From JAVJRN01 sp040218415 (lineage in GTDB: Bacteria > Bacteroidota > Bacteroidia > Cytophagales > Cyclobacteriaceae): DNA of 64,000 nt. Shown here piece by piece: positions 24,390 through 32,626 of this stretch; the first letter of the stretch is position 1; each line of letters begins with the position of its first letter. The notes beneath the pieces were generated by a model, which was not told where the DNA came from, did no database searches, and saw only the letters and a list, made by a program, of their open reading frames with translations. The translations under genes and the position numbers were made by a program. The DNA lies in the NCBI GenBank assembly GCA_040218415.1, contig JAVJRN010000080.1, forward strand, positions 1 through 64,000, read 5' to 3'.

Positions 24390-24493
24390 AAATCCACAAA
24401 TTTGGTGTTTGTGGATAAAGATTGTTGTAGTTTGTGGATAAATAGTAGCAATTGTGGATAACACATTTTTTTTGTGCAAAACAATGTGGGTAA
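24390..24493. promoter_or_regulatory. DnaA-box cluster upstream of nrdBA
   Basis: Three perfect DnaA boxes TGTGGATAA (the complement of TTATCCACA) lie at 24410-24418, 24433-24441 and 24453-24461, all in the same direction. A one-mismatch box TGTGGGTAA is at 24485-24493 and a weaker inverted one (AAATCCACA) at 24390-24398. The last box ends 36 bp before the nrdB start. In E. coli the nrdAB promoter is directly controlled by DnaA; the same coupling of dNTP supply to replication initiation is inferred here. Confidence 0.8.
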
Positions 24494-24529
24494 GCAATTA
24501 GTAGAACGATGAATTGAAAAATGATATAA

Positions 24530-25510
24530 ATGAGCCATTCAGAAGAACCAATATTAAAAGAGAATAAAGATCGTTTTGTATTATTTCCAATAACTCACAA
24601 TGATATTTGGCAATACTATAAAAAAGCCGAAGCAAGTTTTTGGACAGCCGAAGAGATAGATCTTAGTCAAGATCTTAAAGATTGGGCGAGTTTGAGCGAT
24701 GGTGAAAGACATTTTATTAAACATGTACTTGCTTTTTTCGCGGCAAGTGATGGAATAGTTAATGAGAACCTTGCTGAAAATTTCGTTTCGGAAGTTCAAT
24801 ACACTGAAGCTAAATTCTTCTACGGATTCCAAATTGCTATTGAAAATATTCATTCGGAAACTTATTCATTATTAATAGACACCTACGTTAAAGACCCTAA
24901 GGAAAAAGACAATCTCTTCCATGCCATTGAGACCATGGATTGTGTGAAGAGGAAAGCAGACTGGGCGCTACGATGGATTGATGAGGGCTCTTTCGCAGAA
25001 CGACTAGTTGCTTTTGCAGCGGTCGAAGGAATTTTCTTCTCGGGATCTTTCTGTTCTATATTTTGGCTAAAGAAAAGAGGCTTAATGCCAGGGCTTACCT
25101 TTTCAAATGAATTGATTTCAAGAGATGAAGGTTTACATTCTGATTTTGCCTGTCTACTCTACAATGACCATTTAGTCAATAAACTGTCCACTGATACTAT
25201 TAGTGAGATCATTCAAGATGCAGTGAAAATCGAAAAAGATTTTGTAACTGAAGCCATTCCCGTGAAACTTATAGGCATGAACGCTGATCTGATGTGTCAA
25301 TACATTGAGTTTGTCGCTGATCGATTATTAAACGAGCTTGGCTGTCGTAAAATATACGGATCGAGTAACCCGTTTGATTTTATGGATATGATTTCGCTCC
25401 AAGGAAAAACAAACTTTTTTGAAAAAAGAGTAGCTGAATACCAGAAAGCTGGTGTTATGAACACTGGAGATGAAGGTAAAGATAAATTCAGCCTAGACGA
25501 AGATTTTTAA
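24530..25510 (+). CDS. nrdB: Class Ia ribonucleotide reductase small subunit
   Basis: This 326-residue ferritin-like subunit carries the di-iron site and tyrosyl radical needed to reduce ribonucleotides. Ligands are visible in WTAEEID, NENLAEN, AIENIHSETYSLL (Glu, His and the radical Tyr, arranged as in the eukaryotic R2), AVEGIFFSGS and RDEGLHSDF. The C-terminal tail (DKFSLDEDF) is acidic and hydrophobic as required for docking to the large subunit. It is closer to the eukaryotic-like R2 branch than to E. coli NrdB. nrdA follows after 32 bp, and DnaA boxes lie upstream. Confidence 0.96.
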   Translation: MSHSEEPILKENKDRFVLFPITHNDIWQYYKKAEASFWTAEEIDLSQDLKDWASLSDGERHFIKHVLAFFAASDGIVNENLAENFVSEVQYTEAKFFYGFQIAIENIHSETYSLLIDTYVKDPKEKDNLFHAIETMDCVKRKADWALRWIDEGSFAERLVAFAAVEGIFFSGSFCSIFWLKKRGLMPGLTFSNELISRDEGLHSDFACLLYNDHLVNKLSTDTISEIIQDAVKIEKDFVTEAIPVKLIGMNADLMCQYIEFVADRLLNELGCRKIYGSSNPFDFMDMISLQGKTNFFEKRVAEYQKAGVMNTGDEGKDKFSLDEDF

Positions 25511-25542
25511 ATAATACTATAAACCTATATCGCCCGATACAA

Positions 25543-27933
25543 ATGCTAGTAATAAAAAGAGATGGCAGACGAGAGTCTGTAAAGTTTGATAAAATCACCG
25601 CAAGAATAGAAAATCTATGCGTTGGTCTTAACAGTGATTTTGTTAAACCAGTAGAGATTGCCAAGAAAGTAATTGATGGCCTTTATGATGGTGTTACAAC
25701 GATCGAACTTGATAATTTGGCTGCTGAAATTTCTGCATCCATGGCTACACGTCATCCAGATTTCACAAAATTGGCGGCACGCATTTCTATTTCCAATCTT
25801 CACAAGGTAACTGAGGAATCTTTCACCAATACAATGAAGAGGTTGTACACATATGTAAATCCAAAAACTGATGAAAACGCGTCTTTGCTATCAACAAAGG
25901 TTTATGGAATCATTCGTGAAAATGCAAAAAAACTAGATGACGCGGTAGATTATAATCGAGATTACAACTACGACTTTTTTGGCTATAAAACACTGGAGCG
26001 TTCGTATTTGATGAAGCTCGACGGCAAAATCGTAGAGCGACCGCAGCATATGTTGATGCGGGTGTCTGTAGGCATTCATATGGAAGATATAGATGCGGCC
26101 ATCAATACTTACAATCTAATGTCTGAGAAGTGGTTTACTCATGCTACCCCGACGTTGTTCAATGCTGGTACGCCAAAACCACAGTTATCTTCCTGCTTCC
26201 TACTTACGATGCAAGATGATAGCATCGATGGTATTTACGACACGTTAAAACAATGTGCAAAAATATCACAATCTGCGGGTGGAATAGGTCTTAGCATACA
26301 CAATGTGCGCGCTACAGGTGCTTACATTAAAGGAACAAACGGTAACTCAAATGGTATCGTACCTATGCTCCGAAACTTCGATATGACTGCTCGTTATGTC
26401 GATCAAGGTGGAGGAAAAAGAAAAGGTAGTTTTGCTATTTACCTAGAGCCATGGCATGCAGATATTTTCGAATTTCTCGAACTGAAGAAAAATCATGGTA
26501 AGGAAGAACTAAGAGCAAGAGATTTGTTCTATGCTCTTTGGATTCCAGATTTATTCATGAAGCGAGTAGAAGAAAATGGCAGTTGGTCATTATTCAGCCC
26601 TGATGAGGCACCAGGACTTCACGATGCGTATGGCGATGAGTTCGAGAAGCTTTATGATAAATACGAGAGAGAAGGCAAAGCACGTAAAACTGTAAAAGCG
26701 CAAGAACTTTGGTTTGAAATACTAGAGTCTCAAATAGAAACAGGCACTCCATATATTTTATATAAGGATCATGCTAATAAGAAATCGAATCAAAAAAATC
26801 TCGGCACCATTCGCTCAAGCAATTTGTGTACAGAGATCATGGAGTATACTTCTAAAGACGAAGTAGCTGTTTGTAACCTTGCGTCCATAGCTTTGAACAA
26901 GTTTGTGAATGAAAATGGTGAGTTTGATCATAAAAAACTATACGAAATCACCAAAGTAGTTACAAGAAACTTAAACAGAGTCATCGATGTAAACTACTAC
27001 CCTATTCCTGAGGCGCGCAACTCAAACATGAAACACCGACCAATTGGTATTGGGGTACAAGGTTTGGCGGATACGTTTATGTTGCTCAACATGCCTTTCG
27101 AATCACCAGCAGCTCGTAAACTCAACAAGGAGATCTTTGAAACCATCTATTATGGTGCTATGGAAACTTCTATGGAAGAAGCCATAAAAGACGGTCATTA
27201 TGAATCATTCCCTGGTTCTCCTGTATCAAAAGGTATTTTTCAGTTTGATATGTGGGGTGTTGAACCAGATTCAGGAAGATGGGATTGGTATGAATTGAAG
27301 CAAAAAGTAAGAAAGCATGGAATAAGAAATTCTTTACTCCTTGCCCCTATGCCAACAGCTTCTACTTCACAGATACTTGGAAACAATGAGTGTTTCGAGC
27401 CATACACTTCTAATATTTATACGAGAAGAGTATTGTCAGGCGAGTTTATCGTGGTAAACAAGCACTTGATGAAAGACCTAATTAAGTTAGGACTTTGGGA
27501 TGAGAGAATGAAAAACAGAATCATGGAAGCAAATGGCTCTGTCCAGGATGTTCCTGAAATTCCTCAACATATCAAAGATCTCTACAAGACTGTATGGGAG
27601 ATCTCTCAGAAAACAATCATTGATATGTCGGCAGATAGAGGAGCTTTTATTTGTCAAAGCCAAAGTCTCAACATTCACTTAAAAGATGCCAACTTCGGTA
27701 AGATGACATCCATGCATTTTTATGCTTGGAAAAAAGGTCTCAAAACGGGAATGTATTATTTGAGAACGAAAGCGGCAACCGACGCAATCAAGTTCACTAT
27801 AGAGAAAGAAAACAAAGCTCAGCCTATCGCGAAACAAGCGCAGGCATCACAATCTACTACATCAATCGATCAAGCTGCTGCCATGCAATGCTCATTAGAT
27901 GCTCCGGACGATTGTGAAATGTGTGGAAGTTGA
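25543..27933 (+). CDS. nrdA: Class Ia ribonucleotide reductase large subunit
   Basis: This 796-residue catalytic subunit begins with an ATP-cone (MLVIKRDGRRESVKFDKI, about residues 1-90) for allosteric activity control. Active-site features include TPTLFNAGTPKPQLSSCFLL with the first redox cysteine, the NLCTEI segment with its cysteine, NLASIALNKF and the PMPTASTSQILGNNECFEPYTSN motif of class I enzymes. The C-terminus ends in a CEMCGS pair of cysteines that shuttles electrons from thioredoxin or glutaredoxin. It forms one transcription unit with nrdB and ends in a strong hairpin. Confidence 0.97.
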   Translation: MLVIKRDGRRESVKFDKITARIENLCVGLNSDFVKPVEIAKKVIDGLYDGVTTIELDNLAAEISASMATRHPDFTKLAARISISNLHKVTEESFTNTMKRLYTYVNPKTDENASLLSTKVYGIIRENAKKLDDAVDYNRDYNYDFFGYKTLERSYLMKLDGKIVERPQHMLMRVSVGIHMEDIDAAINTYNLMSEKWFTHATPTLFNAGTPKPQLSSCFLLTMQDDSIDGIYDTLKQCAKISQSAGGIGLSIHNVRATGAYIKGTNGNSNGIVPMLRNFDMTARYVDQGGGKRKGSFAIYLEPWHADIFEFLELKKNHGKEELRARDLFYALWIPDLFMKRVEENGSWSLFSPDEAPGLHDAYGDEFEKLYDKYEREGKARKTVKAQELWFEILESQIETGTPYILYKDHANKKSNQKNLGTIRSSNLCTEIMEYTSKDEVAVCNLASIALNKFVNENGEFDHKKLYEITKVVTRNLNRVIDVNYYPIPEARNSNMKHRPIGIGVQGLADTFMLLNMPFESPAARKLNKEIFETIYYGAMETSMEEAIKDGHYESFPGSPVSKGIFQFDMWGVEPDSGRWDWYELKQKVRKHGIRNSLLLAPMPTASTSQILGNNECFEPYTSNIYTRRVLSGEFIVVNKHLMKDLIKLGLWDERMKNRIMEANGSVQDVPEIPQHIKDLYKTVWEISQKTIIDMSADRGAFICQSQSLNIHLKDANFGKMTSMHFYAWKKGLKTGMYYLRTKAATDAIKFTIEKENKAQPIAKQAQASQSTTSIDQAAAMQCSLDAPDDCEMCGS

Positions 27934-27957
27934 TAAGTGGTTATTCTCTAACCTGAA

Positions 27958-27985
27958 GAAAAGCCTCGCAAATGCGAGGCTTTTC
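27958..27985. terminator. Bidirectional terminator between nrdA and the ScfR-like regulator
   Basis: GAAAAGCCTCGCA and its perfect inverse TGCGAGGCTTTTC flank a 2-nt loop, with T-rich sequence downstream. It serves the convergent nrdA (plus) and regulator (minus) genes. Confidence 0.88.
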
Positions 27986-27990
27986 TATTT

Positions 27991-29463
27991 TTAGGATATG
28001 GTAGAGATCAGGGCTTCAAGCTGTTTTTGTTTCTGAGCTTGATAGTAAACACTAGGTGATGCCGCTCTTTCTCGGCAATTCATAATATCACATCGCTCAC
28101 AAGTCTTATTGACTTCTCTTGCGTTGATTTGCTTATCGTTCAAGAATGGCAACTGTTTCTTATGATCTTCGGTCATTAAGAAACCCAGATTTACACTAAC
28201 CACTTCCTCACTGTTCGAAATATTGGGAAACGCAATGGAAATGCACATGTCACTGTTCACATTGTTGTGATACCTCGAAATTTGTGTTCTTACCAGAAGT
28301 TCAGGTTTTTCTTTTGCTCTAAAAACTTCATTGATACTTTCTATACTAATCCACCGACGGCAGTAATGCTCACTTAGTCCATTGGCATGTGGGTTATGTT
28401 GCCCCGATAAGTGTAGTTCTTTTGTTAATGTAAATTTCTTTCCACTGTTTTCTCCTAAAAAACGAAGGAAAAAGAGATTCTTTACGCCAAAATGTGTGGG
28501 GAGAATATTCGTTAAACGCTGCAAAAGCATTTCAGGCGTGACATCATAACTTGACGAAAGCGCAATAAATTTATCAGAGTTCCACTCCTTCGATGAAACA
28601 AATACCTTTAAATCCTTGACAAACCTCCTTTCGGGCATCATCAATGCGGCGGCAAAGTAGGAGGCCTTATGGTTATTTAGAATAGCTTCAAAATCGAACG
28701 AACCAATAGGTGGAGTACTTAGCGGCCTCTTTTTTAGTTTCAGCCATTGAAACGCTATTTCCCGCGCCAATAAAAAATTCTTTTGTCCAGAATTTAACCC
28801 GTTATTGATGAGTAGAAGTCTTTCTTTACTTTTATACAAAGACCTTACGTCTTTCAACAATTCTTCTTCAGCCAACCCTTCAAAACTTACTCGGACACCA
28901 ATCTGTAATAAAATTTCGGTGAGTGTTTTTTCTGTGAAAGGTATCTCACTCAACTCCGGAAACTCCAAATTCAAATTATAGGCAGAAAGCTCTAAATCAC
29001 CGAAATAATTATTCTGGAGCTCTTGATAAGACCGTAATGCAGCATAATAAAATTGCTCTTGTTTCAATTCAAAGTTCCTTGAAATTTGCAGGATGGTATT
29101 GATAAAGGCATTGACCTTCACAGGATCCTGTGAGACTATTTCTATAAGCTTTTGCGGATTTAACCCAAACTCCAATAATGGAAAGGCTTTGAAAAAATCA
29201 GATTGTATTAGCCCAATAATTGGCTCCAGTTTCTTAGGCACCTTTAACGAAACGAGTTCATCATAAGGAACTTCAAGGGCTTCAGAAAGCAGCATTATTT
29301 TATCCGCTTTCGGGTATTTCTTTCCGTTTTCTATTTCACTTAAGTAAGAGATTGACATACCCGTCTTCTCTTTTAACTCTTGGTAAGTAATTCCTTTTTC
29401 TTGTCGGATTTCTTTGATTTTGAGTCCAAAAATATGTTTGAGCTCAAAGATTTCATTTCCCAT
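27991..29463 (-). CDS. XRE-type short-chain fatty acid regulator (ScfR/RamB/PrpC-regulator family)
   Basis: This 490-residue transcription factor has an N-terminal XRE helix-turn-helix (about residues 8-65; YQELKEKTGMSISYLSEIENG). An IrrE/ImmA-like domain follows (KNFLLAREIAFQW, then SYFAAALMMPERRF), and a C-terminal domain ends with a cysteine motif CERCDIMNCRERAASP. This architecture is that of ScfR/RamB regulators, which control glyoxylate-shunt, methylcitrate and acetate genes and whose C-terminal domain is thought to sense an acyl-CoA. The zinc HExxH of active IrrE proteases is absent, as usual in this group. It is divergent from the malate synthase homologue across a 97-bp spacer. Confidence 0.87.
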   Translation of the reverse strand: MGNEIFELKHIFGLKIKEIRQEKGITYQELKEKTGMSISYLSEIENGKKYPKADKIMLLSEALEVPYDELVSLKVPKKLEPIIGLIQSDFFKAFPLLEFGLNPQKLIEIVSQDPVKVNAFINTILQISRNFELKQEQFYYAALRSYQELQNNYFGDLELSAYNLNLEFPELSEIPFTEKTLTEILLQIGVRVSFEGLAEEELLKDVRSLYKSKERLLLINNGLNSGQKNFLLAREIAFQWLKLKKRPLSTPPIGSFDFEAILNNHKASYFAAALMMPERRFVKDLKVFVSSKEWNSDKFIALSSSYDVTPEMLLQRLTNILPTHFGVKNLFFLRFLGENSGKKFTLTKELHLSGQHNPHANGLSEHYCRRWISIESINEVFRAKEKPELLVRTQISRYHNNVNSDMCISIAFPNISNSEEVVSVNLGFLMTEDHKKQLPFLNDKQINAREVNKTCERCDIMNCRERAASPSVYYQAQKQKQLEALISTIS

Positions 29464-29484
29464 GCCGCAAAAATAGTCAAAGCA

Positions 29485-29532
29485 TGCGAAAAATATTTAT
29501 TAGCGAATTTTCGCTTTTTAACATTATTCGCT
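29485..29532. promoter_or_regulatory. Symmetric four-half-site operator between regulator and malate synthase homologue
   Basis: Half-sites GCGAA start at 29486 and 29503, and inverted half-sites TTCGC start at 29510 and 29527. The inner pair forms AGCGAATTTTCGCT, and the outer pair is spaced 17 bp from the inner on both sides, so the whole site is symmetric about 29508.5. It fills the spacer between the divergent genes and probably binds the ScfR-like regulator as a tetramer or two dimers. Confidence 0.7.
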
Positions 29533-29560
29533 AGCTTAGCCGTGTAAAACAATGTAATTG

Positions 29561-30862
29561 ATGAATACAGCAACCTTAAATACACCGCTTGGTTTAGTCA
29601 TGAAAACTGACTTACAAAAAGATTTTTCAACAGTTCTCAATAGTGACGCCATGGATTTTATCATTGCTCTACACGAGAAGTTTAACAATAAGAGGTTAAG
29701 CCTCCTGGAACAACGAGTGATGAAAACCGATTTAGCCTCTGAACAAAAGTCCCACTCTGCTGATCCAGATATCGAAGTGTTAAGACTTTCAACAGAACCG
29801 CTCGATGTTTCTACGTCAATGAAGTTAACAGCAAAAACGCTCGTCAACTCTGACTTCTCTCCCAAGTATGTTAAGCAACTAATCGTCAGCCTAGATGGAA
29901 AAAATTATGAAGAAAACTGTCAGGAACATCAAGCCATTTTTGAGTTTTTGAGAGACCAAAATATTGACTCTTCTATCTATTTCGAACCAAGATCTCTCGC
30001 TACCCGAGAGGCGAATCTAAGCATACACGAACTAGAGGCAAGTGCTGCCCTATACGATTTTGGCCTTTACTTTTTCAATAATGCATATGAGCTGGTCAAT
30101 TTGGAAAAGAATCCAAGCTTTACGCTTTCAGGAATCTATTCTGCTGAAGAGGCAAAATGGTGGAATGATGTATTTGTCTTTGCTCAAAGTTATATTGGCC
30201 TCCCAAGTGGTACTATTAAAGCGCAAGTGGATCTTAGTACCGTTCCTGCCATACAAAATATAGAAGGAATTCTCTTTGAATTAAAACAGCACCTTGTCTT
30301 TACAAGTTTTGATACAAGAGCTTATTTAATATCTCATGTAAAAAGGTACTTTCAAGTGTCTAGAATGACCATGCCCAACTTGGATCAGATATCCATTGAA
30401 TCCCCTTTTTTGACGACTGTTATCGATTACATCGTGCATTCATCGCATAGAATGAGTGTTCCGTGCATTGTAAACACCCATATTTCTAATGACCTAAAGA
30501 GAGATTTTCAATTGGACTTTAACCGTGTTGTTGATAAAGGATTTGATGGTGCCTTCGTCAGAAATCAAGCAGAAGCTGATTATGTGAACGATCTGCTTTC
30601 GAAGAATAACCAGATATCCAATAAGCGCTTGGATCTAACAGGAATCGCCATTAATCTGGAACGTACGCCAACGGGCACGATCACCGAACAAGGTGTAGCA
30701 CAATGCTTACGGCATTTTAAAAACAGTATTGCATCGAGTTTTAGTGAATTGACTACTGATGAATCTCTCGAAATACTTATTTTAAAAAATTGGATTAATC
30801 ATGAATGTCTAACAGTCAGCGGCAAAAAGATTGACCTTAACTATTGCCTTTCTATCCGCTAA
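29561..30862 (+). CDS. Malate synthase A homologue with degenerate active site
   Basis: This 433-residue protein aligns along its length with malate synthase A (about 530 residues), for example AMDFIIALHEKFNNKR, ALYDFGLYFFNNAYEL, WWNDVFVFAQSYIGLP and SPFLTTVIDYIVHSSHR. However, PRGTI has become PSGTI (Ser216), the Glu of LLIET is Ser226, MDEIL is IEGIL (235-236), the FMADFEDS and LNCGRWDY motifs are unrecognisable, and GHDGTW is GFDGAF. Arg144 (PRS) is kept. The C-terminal ~60 residues are missing. The frame is intact, so it may be a pseudoenzyme or an enzyme with a new role. ATG 29561 is chosen over the adjacent TTG. Confidence 0.82.
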   Translation: MNTATLNTPLGLVMKTDLQKDFSTVLNSDAMDFIIALHEKFNNKRLSLLEQRVMKTDLASEQKSHSADPDIEVLRLSTEPLDVSTSMKLTAKTLVNSDFSPKYVKQLIVSLDGKNYEENCQEHQAIFEFLRDQNIDSSIYFEPRSLATREANLSIHELEASAALYDFGLYFFNNAYELVNLEKNPSFTLSGIYSAEEAKWWNDVFVFAQSYIGLPSGTIKAQVDLSTVPAIQNIEGILFELKQHLVFTSFDTRAYLISHVKRYFQVSRMTMPNLDQISIESPFLTTVIDYIVHSSHRMSVPCIVNTHISNDLKRDFQLDFNRVVDKGFDGAFVRNQAEADYVNDLLSKNNQISNKRLDLTGIAINLERTPTGTITEQGVAQCLRHFKNSIASSFSELTTDESLEILILKNWINHECLTVSGKKIDLNYCLSIR

Positions 30863-30920
30863 ACAAACTATACTGTAAGTCCTACTGAAAAAGAAATACC
30901 GTGGTTCAAAGTTCAACCGA

Positions 30921-31898
30921 TCAATTCCAATCCAATTGACTCCTTTGGCTCCAGTATTTCTTTGAATCAGATTTCATATTTTCTAGTACCATTAAGTCTG
31001 CCATATCCAGCGCTACTTTTTCTGCCTCAACATTAGCCAGTAAATGTGCTTTGGTAGCTGCTCCACTGAGTACTGTAGTGACAAATTTTTCTTGGAGGAT
31101 ATACGCCAGAGCAATTGCATCAGCAGTGACGTCATGTTTATCTGCAATAGATTCCAGCACTTTTACGAAAGGCTCATTATTTCGAGAAGTTAAGCGGCCA
31201 TTGGCCAGACCTTCTTTCACAATTACCCCTAATCCCCGATCATACGCCAGTTGTAAGGTCGGTTTTACGGACTGTTCAAGCAAATTAAAAGTAGCCTGCA
31301 CAGCACCAAAAAGTGGGCTATCATTTATCTGAATTTTCATGGCCTCTTGCAAAACTTCCGCCTGATTCGGGCCGCTGAGGGAAAGTCCAATAACATAACC
31401 CTCCTGACGTATTTCTTCTAATTTTTCTAAGACTGATATATTCTTTAAAACACCGCTCTCGAAAGTTGCCGAGTGGATTTGGTACAATTTCAAATTTGGG
31501 TCTAGCCTGTGTCTACTTTCCGGCCATTGTAGGTTTAACCTTTCAATGGTATGTTCTTTTACTTCGTGTACTTCTGCCTTCACTTGCCAATCTGCCGTAT
31601 AATAGTAGCCCCATTTGGAACCTACTACGAGATGTCGCCTTTCCTCTGAGTCGTGGAGCCATGCTTTAAGAAATTGCTCAGCTTTCCCATAAGATTGAGC
31701 CGCATCAATATAAGTAATGCCACAATCAACCGCTTCTTGCAGAATATGATGTGCATGCTTTTGCATTTGTTCTTCCGTGGTGTTGGGTAAGTCTGCTTCA
31801 TGGCCAATATTGATGTATCCTGGTCGACCAAGTGCCGCCATTCCCAGGCCTATTTTTGATACTTTGAAAGAAGATGCTCCGAATGGTACTTGCTGCAT
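30921..31898 (-). CDS. Aldo/keto reductase
   Basis: This NAD(P)H-dependent AKR of about 325 residues begins FGASSFKVSKIGLGMAALG and has the active-site Asp/Tyr (TYIDAAQSYGKAEQ), Lys (VGSKWGYY) and His (LYQIHSAT) elements. It resembles the D-threo-aldose/L-galactose dehydrogenase group. I start it at ATG 31898; the open frame extends 41 codons further upstream, but that part is a Leu/Ile-rich stretch not seen in the family. It converges on the malate synthase homologue. Substrate unknown. Confidence 0.85.
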   Translation of the reverse strand: MQQVPFGASSFKVSKIGLGMAALGRPGYINIGHEADLPNTTEEQMQKHAHHILQEAVDCGITYIDAAQSYGKAEQFLKAWLHDSEERRHLVVGSKWGYYYTADWQVKAEVHEVKEHTIERLNLQWPESRHRLDPNLKLYQIHSATFESGVLKNISVLEKLEEIRQEGYVIGLSLSGPNQAEVLQEAMKIQINDSPLFGAVQATFNLLEQSVKPTLQLAYDRGLGVIVKEGLANGRLTSRNNEPFVKVLESIADKHDVTADAIALAYILQEKFVTTVLSGAATKAHLLANVEAEKVALDMADLMVLENMKSDSKKYWSQRSQLDWN

Positions 31899-32181
31899 AA
31901 AGATTCTTTTAGCGTTGATGAGATTAAAAAGATGAATTTTTAGTTCACTTAACTTACATGGAATCCTTAAGATAATTAATAATATAAAAATAAGTGCCTT
32001 AAAAAGCATTGGCGTAACCAAAGCAGAAGGTCTTTACATTTGACTTTAAAGGATGGTTAAAATTTCTCATTAAATAGTTGAACATATCCAGAATTTCAAA
32101 TCGTACTTTTGGAATTCTGTGTTATCAATATGGGCTATAACCATTTGAAATACGGTTCATTCTAAAACGCAAAAAAACAAC

Positions 32182-32577
32182 ATGAGTCAATTTCTAGGAC
32201 AAATCGCCTTAATCGTAAATGACTATGATGAGGCCATAATCTATTACACCAAATGTTTACAATTCAAACTCATCGAAGATACGGACATGGGGAATGGAAA
32301 AAGGTGGGTTCGCGTACGGCCAAAAGGTGAAATTAGCTGTGAAATACTTTTGGCAAAAGCCAAAAATGAAGAACAGCAAGGGTACATCGGCAAACAAGGA
32401 GGCGGTAGAGTATTTCTTTTTCTTTACACAACCGATTTTGATGCTGATTACGCTTACATGAAATCAATGGAAGTTGATTTTGTGGAAGAACCACGAATTG
32501 AGTCGTACGGTAAGGTTGTCGTATTCAGAGATCTTTATGGTAATAAATGGGATTTTATTGAGTCCCGTTTATCATGA
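32182..32577 (+). CDS. VOC family (glyoxalase/bleomycin resistance-like) protein
   Basis: A 131-residue single-domain protein with the VOC beta-alpha-beta-beta-beta fold: QIALIVNDYDEAIIYYTKCL at the start and VVFRDLYGNKWDFIE at the end. The latter matches the metal-binding C-terminal motif with Asp/Gly-Asn-Trp and Glu. Many members bind a divalent metal; enzymatic function is not predictable. It converges on acs with a shared hairpin between them. Confidence 0.85.
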   Translation: MSQFLGQIALIVNDYDEAIIYYTKCLQFKLIEDTDMGNGKRWVRVRPKGEISCEILLAKAKNEEQQGYIGKQGGGRVFLFLYTTDFDADYAYMKSMEVDFVEEPRIESYGKVVVFRDLYGNKWDFIESRLS

Positions 32578-32580
32578 AGG

Positions 32581-32611
32581 AAAAAAGGCAGCCCTGAATA
32601 CCAAGGCTGCC
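32581..32611 (-). terminator. Intrinsic terminator of the acetate operon
   Basis: GGCAGCC (32587-32593) pairs with GGCTGCC (32605-32611). On the minus strand the stem is followed by six T, 15 bp after the acs stop codon. Confidence 0.85.
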
Positions 32612-32626
32612 AATAAATGAATCAAT

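Noticed and set aside
24390..24493. Chromosomal replication origin
   Set aside because: The boxes lie directly at the nrdB promoter without dnaA, dnaN or an obvious AT-rich unwinding region; promoter control explains them better, though a skew plot would settle it.
29561..30862. Frameshifted or sequencing-damaged malate synthase
   Set aside because: The frame is open throughout and homology to malate synthase A runs in one frame from start to end; changes are substitutions, not shifts.
31899..32021. 41-residue N-terminal extension of the aldo/keto reductase
   Set aside because: The extension is a Leu/Ile-rich stretch unlike the family, and an internal ATG gives the standard AKR start.
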